Source: Tritrichomonas musculus (taxonomy: Eukaryota > Parabasalia > Tritrichomonadida > Tritrichomonadidae). Taken from it: a DNA stretch of 64,000 nucleotides. The stretch's first letter is position 1, and each line of letters starts with the position of its first letter. This document shows positions 9,805 through 20,393 of the stretch, one piece after another. The stretch lies in NCBI GenBank assembly GCA_039105265.1, contig JAPFFF010000002.1:5704001-5768000 (forward strand). The letters are read 5' to 3'. Under the pieces are notes generated by a model, which made no database searches, was not told the DNA's origin, and saw nothing but the letters and a program-made list of their open reading frames with translations. A program made the position numbers and the translations under genes.

Positions 9805-10510
9805 GGAATAGAAAGCATTACAGTTCCTTCGAGTGTTCATTCGATCGAATATCAAGCTTTTTATAAATGCCAAAAACTTAAGACGATCAATTTTACTAAA
9901 GATTCAAAATTGTATTCCATTGAATCTTCTGCTTTTTCTGAATCATCGGTTGAAAATATTACAATTCCTTTGAGTTTGATTGAATTAGAAGATCTTTGAC
10001 TGCGATAAAAAGCATTCTAATTCCAAAAAAAGTTAATAAAATTGAAAAATTTGCTTTTTCACAATGTAAAAGTCTTCAAAAATTTGAATTTGAAAAAGAT
10101 TCAGAAATATTTTTAATTGACGATTATTCATTTACTAATACATCTTTAAAATGCTTATGTATTCCACCAAATGTATATAAAATAGGTAGAAATGCATTTT
10201 CATTTTGTAATCAGCTCAAAATTGTTGAAATTTCTGAAAATTCATAACTTAAAAAAATAGAGGATCATACTTTTTCAAGTATTCAACCAATTTTATTAAT
10301 GATTCCAACAAACTTAAATATAAAACTACAAAAAACATTATAAATAGAAGTTCCAAATTTCATTAATACAATTGAAAATTCTGTTTCTTCAATTGGTTAT
10401 TTTGCTTTCAATGAATACTCTTCAATTATTTCTTCTTCTATAATTGCTATTGGTTCTAATGCTTAAAAAGGATGCTTTATCTCTAATAAAAATTGGAATT
10501 CCTTCTTATC
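9805..10510 (+). pseudogene. Decayed BspA-like leucine-rich repeat gene
   Basis: A plus-strand frame starting GIESITVPSSVHSIEYQAFY reads through two LRR_5 units to a stop at about 10000. An adjacent frame continues with SILIPKKVNKIEKFAFSQC and CLCIPPNVYKIGRNAFSFC, then a stop, then recognisable but decayed repeats to about 10510. At least two stops and a frame change interrupt it. It lies head to head with the minus-strand Sel1/BspA remnants, which suggests a rearranged junction near 9785-9805. Confidence 0.7.
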
Positions 10511-10619
10511 TTCTTCAAAAATTATAATTTTGACCAGAATTCTCTTGTAATGGCATGAAGCAAATAATAAATTATAGAACTTAAAAAAAATAATAATATT
10601 TATTTTATTTTATTTTGAA

Positions 10620-10662
10620 TTTGGGAAATCGTAATCGCTCGTGGCGGTTAAAGTCAATTATT
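10620..10662. repeat. Solo end of the 42-kb inverted-repeat element family
   Basis: The 30 bases beginning TTTGGGAAATCGTAATCGCT are identical to the left end of the element at 42012-42629. Similarity continues weakly for about 13 more bases. No partner inverted end was found nearby, so this is a relic or solo end. Confidence 0.65.
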
Positions 10663-10761
10663 AAATAATAATTATTGAATAATTTCGCACAAATAATAAT
10701 TAATTAGATTAGATTATTGAATTTTCATGGTTTATGTTTTTGCATTTTTACAGAAAATGAA

Positions 10762-10833
10762 GTCCCACTAGTATAATGGTTAGAATAGATCCTTGACACG
10801 GATCAGACTGCGGTTCGATTCCGCAGTGGGACA
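10762..10833 (+). tRNA. tRNA with anticodon GAC (reads as Val), copy 2
   Basis: Identical over its full length to the tRNA at 8736-8807: same seven-pair acceptor stem, loop TTGACAC, discriminator A and following T run. The flanks differ between the two copies, so only the tRNA itself and a few bases beside it are shared. Confidence 0.88.
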
Positions 10834-10871
10834 CTTTTTTTATTATTTTATTTTAAAATTTTTGCAAAAAT

Positions 10872-11077
10872 TTTAAAAGAATCTTTTCATGTTTTCTTTG
10901 AATATCTTGTTTTGTAATTATGATCTTAACTTTATAAAGTTGACAACAAAATGAATAATGCATCAAATTGAAATATTCACATGAAAATATTGTATATAAA
11001 AGATGTTTTCTGAGGTATTCATTATCTTTTTTTTTTTTTTTTTTTTTTTTTTGAAAAGACTTGAACACAAATTTCAT
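10872..11077 (-). pseudogene. Truncated copy of the divergent minus-strand remnant
   Basis: The frame shares YKVKIIITKQDIQRKHEKIL with the longer remnants at 13272-13756 and 20394-20870. It is cut at 10872 by the edge of the duplication. The poly-T tract at about 11030-11052 would read as a poly-Lys run. There is no sign of a functional gene. Confidence 0.45.
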
Positions 11078-11325
11078 CGACTTCTTTGAAATTATTTACT
11101 TGATCAAGTAAAGGAAAGAAAATATTTATAAAAGTTTGTCAATCAGAATCATTTGCAATATTTTATTTGTCAGAAACTCACAAGATTTTATGTATTTATA
11201 ATAAATGACTTTTTATCATCACAATTTATTTTGAATTAAAATTTCAATCAAAAGTGCCATCTTTCCAAATATCGTTAAATTTTTAAATTTTAAAATTTTT
11301 GCAAGATAAAGAAATTTATTTAAGG

Positions 11326-12822
11326 ATGACAAATAATATCGAGTATGAACCATCTGTTAATAATTACAGAAGATTATTACAAACAGACGATAGTTGTAAG
11401 TTCGATCTTTTTATCAAACTTCAAGGTGTTAAATCCAAAACGAATATATCAAGTGAAGAAGAAAATGTAATTCTAATTCATACGACTCTTAATAAAGCTC
11501 GAATTATTTCAAAGAAGATTAACGAAATATATCAAGTTGACCCAACAATTACTTCATATACTCTTCAAATTCCGATTTCAACGGATATTTCAAACGAATC
11601 CAACTCCAAGACTTCGTACGAAGAAATGACCAAATTATTGATCGAATCAATTGATAACAAAATTACAATTTCGTCTTCAGAGACGAAAACATTTTTTCAG
11701 GTCCTATTTTTACTTGGAGAAGAATCGAACGACGACGAAATCAAAATGACGAGCATTGAAGAATCACTTTCATTTCTATTCACTGAATTTCATGAAAAAT
11801 CTATTGAATACCTATCGAATCATTTTCACGAACTTTTTGAGAGTTTTACGATGAAATATCTTGACGATGGTTTGAAAGAAGAAATCATTGATAAATACTT
11901 TTCAAACAAGAGAAAAACTAAACGAAAAGAAACCTTAGAAGACGATGATGACGATGATGACGATGACGATGACGATGAAGAAGAATCGGAAATTGTGAAT
12001 AAAATGATTGAAAGCGGAGAGTCAGCGAAATTGATTTTCCACTTCATTGTTGGCATGTCGAGTGAATATTGCGGTGAAGAAATTCTAAGATTCATTAATG
12101 AGCAAGTTGATGATGAAATGATTGAAAATGAAATTTCAGGAATCATCTTTTGCATTCGTCGTCATATTAAGAAACGCCTTGACGAGCTTGCAAAAGGACA
12201 GAATGAGAAAAAGAATAATAAAAAGAATAATAAAAAGAATAAGAATAAAACCAAGAATATAGAATGCGAGTATTCAGGGAACGAACTGTCAGGAATCATA
12301 AACTTTCTGACGCATCAAACAGAAGGAGGAATGGAAGGAGAAGAGAACAAAGCATTTGATGTTTCCGGCGGTGGTGACAAGTGTCCGTCATATCCAATCT
12401 CAAATCTCTTTAAATATGATTCCAATCACATCAATGACCGTTATTATAACTGGGAGAACAACCGGCCTACAGAACGAGATTCGTGGATTAAATTTGATTT
12501 TGGAGAACGAAAAATCAATTTGACGTCTTACACAATCAGATCGAATTCAGGAAGTACGAATGACCACGCACATCCGAAAACATGGACTATTTCAGGTTCC
12601 GATGACGGTGAGCACTGGGAAGTCATCAACGAGCAAGCGAACAATCCAGCACTGAATGGTCCATACAAACAGCATCGATTTGAATGTGACAACAAGAACA
12701 AATATTACCGATTCATCCAATACAAACAATCTGACTCATGGGATACTAACAAAAATTATCAATATGCAGTTTATCTTTCATGCATTGAATTATTTGGATC
12801 AATTTTATCACCAGTGAAATGA
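11326..12822 (+). CDS. BTB-like/F5-8 type C domain protein, copy A
   Basis: 498 residues. I start at the ATG of MTNNIEYEPS; an upstream in-frame TTG would add nine residues but is unlikely. The order is a degenerate BTB/POZ-like region (about 20-150, with FDLFIKLQGVKSKT), helices resembling a BACK domain (SIEYLSNHFHELFESF onward), an acidic Asp/Glu run, a second helical region, a Lys/Asn-rich linker, and an F5/8 type C (discoidin) domain at about 323-498 with WIKFDFGERKI, YTIRSN and WTISGSDDGEHWE. No signal peptide is visible, so it is probably intracellular. This architecture is a large trichomonad family of unknown role. It is the most diverged of the three copies. Confidence 0.85.
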   Translation: MTNNIEYEPSVNNYRRLLQTDDSCKFDLFIKLQGVKSKTNISSEEENVILIHTTLNKARIISKKINEIYQVDPTITSYTLQIPISTDISNESNSKTSYEEMTKLLIESIDNKITISSSETKTFFQVLFLLGEESNDDEIKMTSIEESLSFLFTEFHEKSIEYLSNHFHELFESFTMKYLDDGLKEEIIDKYFSNKRKTKRKETLEDDDDDDDDDDDDEEESEIVNKMIESGESAKLIFHFIVGMSSEYCGEEILRFINEQVDDEMIENEISGIIFCIRRHIKKRLDELAKGQNEKKNNKKNNKKNKNKTKNIECEYSGNELSGIINFLTHQTEGGMEGEENKAFDVSGGGDKCPSYPISNLFKYDSNHINDRYYNWENNRPTERDSWIKFDFGERKINLTSYTIRSNSGSTNDHAHPKTWTISGSDDGEHWEVINEQANNPALNGPYKQHRFECDNKNKYYRFIQYKQSDSWDTNKNYQYAVYLSCIELFGSILSPVK

Positions 12823-13271
12823 TTCAACTGATTTTAATAAAATTTCATTTAATAACTCCAAATTTTTTATATAATAATGTTTGAAATCATCAACGATTAT
12901 TAATCAATATAATCAAATCAAATATCAAATCAAATGCTCATTATTTTAAATTTCATGAAGAATGTCCAATTTATGATTCATTGAAAATATCAATATCACT
13001 GAGGAGAATTGTATTTCTCTTCGAATTGTTTCAATTCTATTTCATAATCGATTGATGATGTAATTGATTTTCATCTTATCCAAAAGAAATTAAAAATATT
13101 TTTAAAATTGAAACCTAGAAGTGATGAAAAATGAGAAAATGATGAAATAATTTGTAAAGTTTTTTATATAAAAATAATTCATTTTTCTTTGACAAGAGAT
13201 AAAATAAGATGAAATATTCAAAAAAATTTGGAGATCAAAGATAAAGTTAACAATTCATTAAAAATATCTTT

Positions 13272-13756
13272 TTAATAAATCTTAACACGCCGTATTTGAC
13301 TTGGATCATTCGCAACTTTTATCACTTTTTGCAATATCATCTCATCAAAAGCATTCTTTGCATACATTAAATCGTAAATTTCATTCCTGAGATTCAGTGG
13401 AGTTAGACACTTAGGTGGAATTCTTTCAATTTTTGGTCAATTATCAGATAATTTTTTTTATTTCATGACAATATTTTCGCGTGATCACTCCCATTCGTTT
13501 CGTTGTTTTCTTTTCGAAAGAATATCATTTGAGTAGATAAAATGATGCATCTGAAATCAATACAATGTGGCGATTTAACTTTATTTACATGAATATTTAA
13601 AAGAATCTTTTCATGTTTTCTTTGAATATCTTGTTTTGTAATTATGATCTTAACTTTATAAAGTTCACATGAAAATATTGTATATAAAAGATGTTTTTTG
13701 AGGTATTCTTTATCTTTTTTTTTTTTTTTTTTTTTTTTGAAAAGACTTGAACACAA
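13272..13756 (-). pseudogene. Decayed gene of unknown family at the A/B junction
   Basis: Two adjacent minus-strand open pieces in different frames look coding-like. One runs from the poly-T tract through DIQRKHEKILLNIHVNKV to a stop at 13463. The other is 54 codons at 13272-13436, including RIPPKCLTPLNLRNEIYDLM. The shared region recurs at 20394 onward with the same break. I do not recognise the family. It may once have been one gene divergent to the F5-8C gene. Confidence 0.4.
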
Positions 13757-13814
13757 ATTTCATCGACTTCTTTGAAATTATTTACTTGATCAAGTAAAGG
13801 AAGGAAAATATTTA

Positions 13815-14108
13815 ACGTTTGTTATTTAATTCCAGGATGTTTATTTTATTCCAGGATAACCGTTTAAGATGGTTTAATATTTAACCATACCGATTATCTA
13901 TCAAAATATCATTCAAAAATTGAATTAAAAACGATCAATCATCCTGGGATTATAATTAAGAAGGAAAAATTTGAATAAAAAAGGTAAGGAAAAAAACATA
14001 AGTTTTAAATCAAAATACGAACTTTTTATATGAGCTTATTGAAATTTTATTATAAAAAAACGGTTATCCTGGAATAAAATTAAAATTCTTGAAAAAAATA
14101 ATAAACGT
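13815..14108. mobile_element. 294-bp MITE with ACGTTT ends and TA target duplication
   Basis: The element begins ACGTTTGTTATTTAATTCCA and ends with the matching inverted AAACGT. Inner parts of the ends share ATTTTATTCCAGGATAACCG. Units A and C have the uninterrupted sequence ATATTTATAAAAG at this point. Unit B has ATATTTA, then the element, then TATAAAAG, which proves insertion with a 2-bp TA duplication. It has no coding capacity. It sits 199 bases upstream of the copy-B ATG and so may alter its promoter. Confidence 0.92.
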
Positions 14109-14307
14109 TATAAAAGTTTGTCAATCAGAATCATTTGCAATATTTTATTTGTCAGAAACTCACAAGATTTTATGTATTTATAATAAATGACTATTTATCA
14201 TCACAATTTATTTTGAATTAAAATTTCAATCAAAAGTGCCATCTTTCCAAATATCGTTAAATTTTTAAATTTTAAAATTTTTGCAAGATAAAGAAATTTA
14301 TTTAAGG

Positions 14308-15807
14308 ATGACAAATAATATCGAGTATGAACCATCTGTTAATAATTACAGAAGATTATTACAAACAGACGATAGTTGTAAGTTCGATCTTTTTATCAAA
14401 CTTCAAGGTGTTAAATCTAAAACGAATATATCAAGTGAAGAAGAAAATGTAATTCTAATTCATACGACTCTTAATAAAGCTCGAATTATTTCAAAGAAGA
14501 TTAACGAAATATATCAAGTTGACCCAACAATTACTTCATATACTCTTCAAATTCCGATCACAACGGATATTTCAAACGAATCCAACTCCAAGACTTCGTA
14601 CGAAGAAATGACCAAATTATTGATCGAATCAATTGATAACAAAATTACAATTTCGTCTTCAGAGACGAAAACATTTTTCCAGGTCCTATTTTTACTTGGA
14701 GAAGAATCGAACGACGACGAAATCAAAATGACGAGCATTGAAGAATCACTTTCATTTCTATTCACTGAATTTCATGAAAAATCTATTGAATACCTATCGA
14801 ATCATTTTCACGAACTTTTTGAGAGTTTTACGATGAAATATCTTGACGATGGTTTGAAAGAAGAAATCATTGATAAATACTTTTCAAACAAGAGAAAAAC
14901 TAAACGAAAAGAAACCTTAGAAGAAGACGATGATGATGATGATGACGATGACGATGACGATGAAGAAGAATCGGAAATTGTGAATAAAATGATTGAAAGC
15001 GGAGAGTCAGCGAAATTGATTTTCCACTTCATTGTTGGCATGTCGAGTGAATATTGCGGTGAAGAAATTCTAAGATTCATTAATGAGCAAGTTGATGATG
15101 AAATGATTGAAAATGAAATTTCAGGAATCATCTTTTGCATTCGTCGTCATATTAAGAAACGCCTTGACGAGCTTGCAAAAGGACAGAATGAGAAAAAGAA
15201 TAATAAAAAGAATAATAAAAAGAATAAGAATAAAACCAAGAATATAGAATGCGAGTATTCAGGGAACGAACTGTCAGGAATCATAAACTTTCTGACGCAT
15301 CAAACAGAAGGAGGAATGGAAGGAGAAGAGAACAAAGCATTTGATGTTTCCGGCGGTGGTGACAAGAATCCGTCATATCCAATCTCAAATCTCTTTAAAT
15401 ATGATTCCAATCACATCAATGACCGTTATTATAACTGGGGGAACAACCAGCCTACAGAACGAGATTCGTGGATTAAATTTGATTTTGGAGAACGAAAAAT
15501 CAATTTGACGTCTTACACAATCAGATCGAATTCAGGAAGTACGAATGACTACGCACATCCGAAAACATGGACTATTTCAGGTTCCGATGACGGTGAGCAC
15601 TGGGAAGTCATCAACGAGCAAACGAACAATCCAGCACTGAATGGTCCATACAAACAGCATCGATTTGAATGTGACAACAAGAACAAATATTACCGATTCA
15701 TCCAATACAAACAATCTGACTCATGGGATACTGACAAGCGTTATCAATATACGCTTTTTCTTTCATGCATTGAATTATTTGGATCAATTTTATCACCAGT
15801 GAAATGA
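14308..15807 (+). CDS. BTB-like/F5-8 type C domain protein, copy B
   Basis: 499 residues, nearly identical to copy A over the first roughly 320 residues. In the acidic run it has one more Glu than A. The F5/8C domain carries several replacements: KNPSYP for KCPSYP, NWGNNQP for NWENNRP, NDYAHP for NDHAHP, and DTDKRYQYTLF for DTNKNYQYAVY. The frame is open throughout, so it is presumably functional. Its upstream region carries the 294-bp MITE and its 3' flank the 4.1-kb element. Confidence 0.85.
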   Translation: MTNNIEYEPSVNNYRRLLQTDDSCKFDLFIKLQGVKSKTNISSEEENVILIHTTLNKARIISKKINEIYQVDPTITSYTLQIPITTDISNESNSKTSYEEMTKLLIESIDNKITISSSETKTFFQVLFLLGEESNDDEIKMTSIEESLSFLFTEFHEKSIEYLSNHFHELFESFTMKYLDDGLKEEIIDKYFSNKRKTKRKETLEEDDDDDDDDDDDDEEESEIVNKMIESGESAKLIFHFIVGMSSEYCGEEILRFINEQVDDEMIENEISGIIFCIRRHIKKRLDELAKGQNEKKNNKKNNKKNKNKTKNIECEYSGNELSGIINFLTHQTEGGMEGEENKAFDVSGGGDKNPSYPISNLFKYDSNHINDRYYNWGNNQPTERDSWIKFDFGERKINLTSYTIRSNSGSTNDYAHPKTWTISGSDDGEHWEVINEQTNNPALNGPYKQHRFECDNKNKYYRFIQYKQSDSWDTDKRYQYTLFLSCIELFGSILSPVK

Positions 15808-17371
15808 TTCAACTGATTTTAATAAAATTTCATTTAATAACTCCAAATTTTTTATATAATAATGTTTGAAATCATCAACGATTATTAATCAATATAATCA
15901 AATCAAATATCAAATCAAATGTTCATTATTTTAAATTTCATGAAGAATGTCCAATTTACAGAAAAGGATTCAAATGTGAAAATGGATTTAAATGTGATCG
16001 GAAAATTTTTAAAATTTTTTAAAATTTTTTATTTATTTTGGATTTTTCTTTAGATACAAAGACTTTGGTAATAAATGAAATATATCAATATGTTAAGCAC
16101 TTAATAGTTGATATAAACAAATATAGCATTCGAACCAAAAATTGAAATTTTAGCATTTTTTCTATTGCTGAAGATGAAAAAATAAAATCGAAATATCGGA
16201 TTATTTGGATTATTGTTTCCATATTGAATCATATATATCGCTTCTATATATATTATTGCATAATAAACAAAAGTAAAATTATAACTCTTTATGCTAACAT
16301 TTTTGAGAAAAATCGAAATTTTGGTTTTTAATGTACGTTTAAAATTAATAAAAAAATTTGTCTAGCTATTATATCTGTTCAAATTTCTTTATTGATGATA
16401 TCCTCATATATAATATAAGCAAAATAATTATTGAAGAAACATTTAGATTATATCTAACTCAATTAAAAGCAAAGCTTTGATGTGAAAAATAATAAAGACA
16501 ATTCTCAAAATAACATTTCGTTTTAATAGTCAATATGAGCATGCCTTCTTAAAAGTAAAGTAATAAAAATATTAGTATTGAATATGAAAATAGAGAAATA
16601 TGATTTAAGCTTAATAATCCAAATAATATATGAACTTTTACGATCATTTTTGAAAAATTTTGAAATTTGTGAAAATGAATGAATATTTATATGTTGAAAA
16701 GGAAATGGTTCACAGAAATAACTCAGTTTTATGCTCAATGCTTGATAATAATATGTCAATGAATATAAAAGAGTTTCAACATATAAATGGGAAATATTTT
16801 TGAGCATTTCAAAAATATGATATTTTGGTAAAAAATTAAAATCAAAATAAAAAGCAGGTCATGATTTTTGCCAATTATTGATCTATGATATCATATGAAT
16901 TGATATATATCTAAAATGATCAAAAAAACTAATATAATAAAAGTTTTATCCCAAAATATCCGTTTATAAAAATTGGACGTTTATTTTTATCCAAATCATG
17001 ATCTCATTGATATCTTGGTATATGAATGATATTTTTATAATAATACAAGTTATTAAAAGATGATGGATGATTTCAACAGTAAAAAGATGGCTAAGGATGA
17101 GATATTATATAAGATTTAGCATTTTATTTCAAGTTCATAAAGGTATGGAAACTTCTATCCACTCGACAGATCATTTTTCTTTCAAAATATAATTTTTAAA
17201 TGACAGTATTAATGATAAATATAATATAAAAAAGACATATTTTTCGAGAGGAATTTAAGATAAAAATAAATTATTTTTTTTGAAAAAAATTGAATCCTAA
17301 TCTGGTTATCCTAATTCAAAAAACAATTTTTTTTTATTTTTTTAATTATATTATTTTTAAATATAATTATA

Positions 17372-18332
17372 ACGTTGAGTAAATAACTGTATAGTATTCA
17401 AAAAACTGTATAGTAAAAAAAATTTCAATGAAATTGAAAGCTTCTTTTAATATTTTTAATCATTTTTGATTTATTAGAAAAAAACAATTATAGATTATTT
17501 CGAGTTCATTTTATTAATTATATAATAATTTAAAAACAAAAAATTCCGATTAAAAAAATATTTGGTCGAATAAACATTAAAATTGAATGTAAAATTTTAT
17601 GAAAAAAAATAAGTTTATACCTTTCATTTTTAATTATTTATTGATCAAAATGGTTTATTTATATTGTTGTCATTTAATTTCTTTTGCCTGAAAATTTGTT
17701 TTTTCAGAAAACGAAAATAGATATTTATTTCTTAACTTAATGATTAAGGTACTAATCCACCCAGATAAAAGCAATCATTTGGAAGTTTCTTTTTGGCATA
17801 ATTTTTTAAAACATCTTTCCAGGTATCAATTTTTATATTTGTTGCAAGATAATTAAATTTTGGATGATCTCTGACTAAATCATCAATTTGATCAATCATA
17901 CGATTAAGAATATTGCTATTTATATCTAATCTATTTCTTTTTGATTTTTTTATTTGATACTCAATGTCTTCTTCAGGAGTTCTTTGAATTGCGTATTTTG
18001 ATTCACGAACTTTGTCTTTATTAAATGGAACAAAGCCTGTTACTTCTGCCGCTTTTTTGCAAATCGATCAACACATGCTCAATCCAAGTGTCAAATGTCA
18101 TTAATGGATCATCTATCTTATACAAAATAATTTTTTTTTAGTAAAAATGGAAAATCATTCATAGGAATTAGCTCCATCTTTAAAAAAAAAGTGAAATAAA
18201 AAAAAGTGAAATGTATAATCAGTTTTTGAATTAATAATAATATTAAAATTGTATGTTTTCATCGAAATAATTGTAATAAACCGTTTTTTACTATACAGTT
18301 TTTTTTTTACTATATAGTTTTTTACACAACGT
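17372..18332. mobile_element. Nested 961-bp element with ACGTTG ends
   Basis: The left end ACGTTGAGTAAATAACTGTA and the inverted right end ACGTTGTGTAAAAAACTATA are flanked by TA on both sides. Both ends contain repeats of CTGTATAGTA. The terminal ACGTT and TA target match the 294-bp MITE at 13815, so they may share a transposase. The interior carries a minus-strand transposase-like remnant. Confidence 0.75.
17744..18123 (-). pseudogene. Possible DDE transposase C-terminal remnant in nested element
   Basis: A minus-strand stretch of about 125 codons reads as protein: a first frame with TFDTWIEHVLIDLQ, then after a one-base frame change in an A run, KAAEVTGFVPFNKDKV and TWKDVLKNYAKKKL to a stop. 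The phrase 'AAEVTGFVPFN' recalls the TGIYPFN segment near the C-terminus of pogo/CENP-B-type DDE transposases. The call is tentative. The TA target site is consistent with that superfamily. No N-terminal or catalytic part remains. Confidence 0.35.
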
Positions 18333-20393
18333 TATAAGTAATTTATATTTCATGAGGAAGAACTCGAAATTTATCATTTTTTATATTTATATCACAAGTG
18401 ATATGAATTATTTTAACCTAAAAGGCGAATATTTTTTTACCTAAAAGGCGAATTTCAAAATTTTGAAAATTATGAGTTTATACAGGAAATTGTTTTCTAA
18501 TTTTCTTCATATTGATATCAAAAATTCTATTCCCAATTCGTTCAAATCACTTTTTCCATTTTTATTGTTGATTATACATCATGGATAAGCAAACCAAGCA
18601 AAGATTATTCATTTTTAATATTTTTTCCTAAAACTCAAGCAAATTCACCAAATTTACTAAATAAAAGCGATTTACAAAATAACTATCGTACAAATTCCAG
18701 CACATAGTTGGCAGATGGAAAAACTATCGATAATTTATTTGTTTATAAGGAAAATAAAACATACTGAAATTAATAAAAGAATTATTTTGTAAAACAATCT
18801 TATTTAGTGAGTTTTTTTGAATTTTTTGAGCTTTAGGAAAAGACATTATAAAATAATTATCTTTGCATGGTTTACTTTTCCACGATGCGCTGGGATATAA
18901 CTAAGAATTGTTTTGTAAACTACTCTTATTTAGTTATTTTGTTGAGTTTATTTGTGTCTTTGGAAGAAATACTATAAAAAAATAAATTAACCTTTTTGGT
19001 CAAAAAATTTTCATCTTTATTGGTCAATAATAAAATTCATATCATCAATGATATGAACTATACAAAAAATTGATAACATCATATAAGATCTCCAAATCCA
19101 CTCGAAAAACATGGCCTTTTTTTATTTTATTTTCTAATAAATAAAAAAATGAAGAACATATAAAAAAACTAAAAACTTTTGTCGACTCGTTCATCTTTAA
19201 ATTGATTTTTTCTTAAAAAAACATTTTTTTCTCATTATGCATTTTATGAGATTTGAATTAAGCACTTTCATGCTATTTTTAAATATGTTAATAATATGAT
19301 AAAATAATATTAGACATGTATTAAACTTTGATGAGGTTTTTTCCGTTGATCAAAAATTGCCAATTTTTGGATTTCATTTTTTTCTTGTTTTTCGGTAATA
19401 AAATTAAAATTATATTTTTTTGATTTTATAATTATTCTACAAATATTATATACATGACGATGGACTAATTTTTAATAAAAAATGATCAATATTCGAGCTT
19501 TTTTTGCATAAAATAAAATTGAATTGAAAAAGAGTTTCCATACCTTTAAGTTAATTTTTAAAAAGGTTTTATCTAAGTTTTCATAATATAGTTTTTCGAT
19601 TCACCAAGTTATAAATATTTTGTATACTGTATTAATTAAGATATTCATGGTAGAATTCATCTGAACTAATTAAAAAATAGATTATAGGCTTTAAAAAAAA
19701 TCCATAATTTTCAACGTACACTAAAAACCAAAATTTCGATTTTTCTCAAAAATGTTAGCATAAAGAGTTATAATTTTACTTTTGTTTATTATGCAATAAT
19801 ATATATAGAAGCGATATATATGATTCAATATGGAAACAATAATCCAAATAATCCGATATTTCGATTTTATTTTTTCATCTTCAGCAATAGAAAAAATGCT
19901 AAAATTTCAATTTTTGGTTCGAATGCTATATTTGTTTATATCAACTATTAAGTGCTTAACATATTGATATATTTCATTTATTACCAAAGTCTTTGTATCT
20001 AAAGAAAAATCCAAAATAAATAAAAAATTTTAAAAAATTTTAAAAATTTTCCGATCACATTTAAATCCATTTTCACATTTGAATCCTTTTCTGTATAATT
20101 CATTGAAAATATCAATATCACTGAGGAGAATTGTATTTCTCTTCGAATTGTTTCAATTCTATTTCATAATCGATTGATGATGTAATTGATTTTCATCTTA
20201 TCCAAAAGAAATTAAAAATATTTTTAAAATTGAAACCTAGAAGTGATGAAAAATGAGAAAATGATGAAATAATTTGTAAAGTTTTTTATATAAAAATAAT
20301 TCATTTTTCTTTGACAAGAGATAAAATAAGATGAAATATTCAAAAAAATTTGGAGATCAAAGATAAAGTTAACAATTCATTAAAAATATCTTT

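Larger units (their letters stand above)
10872..13596 (+). repeat. Segmental tandem duplication, unit A
   Basis: First of three head-to-tail units (starts at 10872, 13597 and 20719). The unit holds the end of a minus-strand decayed gene with a poly-T tract, a BTB-like/F5-8C gene on the plus strand, and the 3' flank down to the next unit. Without insertions the units are about 2.7 kb. Identity is very high across coding and non-coding parts. Confidence 0.85.
15959..20093. mobile_element. 4.1-kb DNA transposon with 381-bp terminal inverted repeats
   Basis: The ends are CAGAAAAGGATTCAAATGTG and its reverse complement. The inverted repeats are 15959-16339 and 19713-20093 and are almost identical. 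The flanks are CCAATTTA before and TATAATTCATTG after. Unit A shows the empty site CCAATTTATGATTCATTG, so there is a TA duplication and one later base change. The interior is AT-rich with no intact transposase. It contains a nested element at 17372-18332 and a diverged inverted repeat at roughly 18580-18700 against 18780-18920. It is a non-autonomous or decayed element, by target site Tc1/mariner/pogo-like. The near-identity of the ends suggests a recent insertion. Confidence 0.92.

Noticed and set aside
15959-20093. Long inverted repeats considered as a sign of a Polinton-type element
   Set aside because: The target duplication is 2 bp (TA), the element is 4.1 kb, and no polymerase, integrase or capsid-like coding sequence is present.
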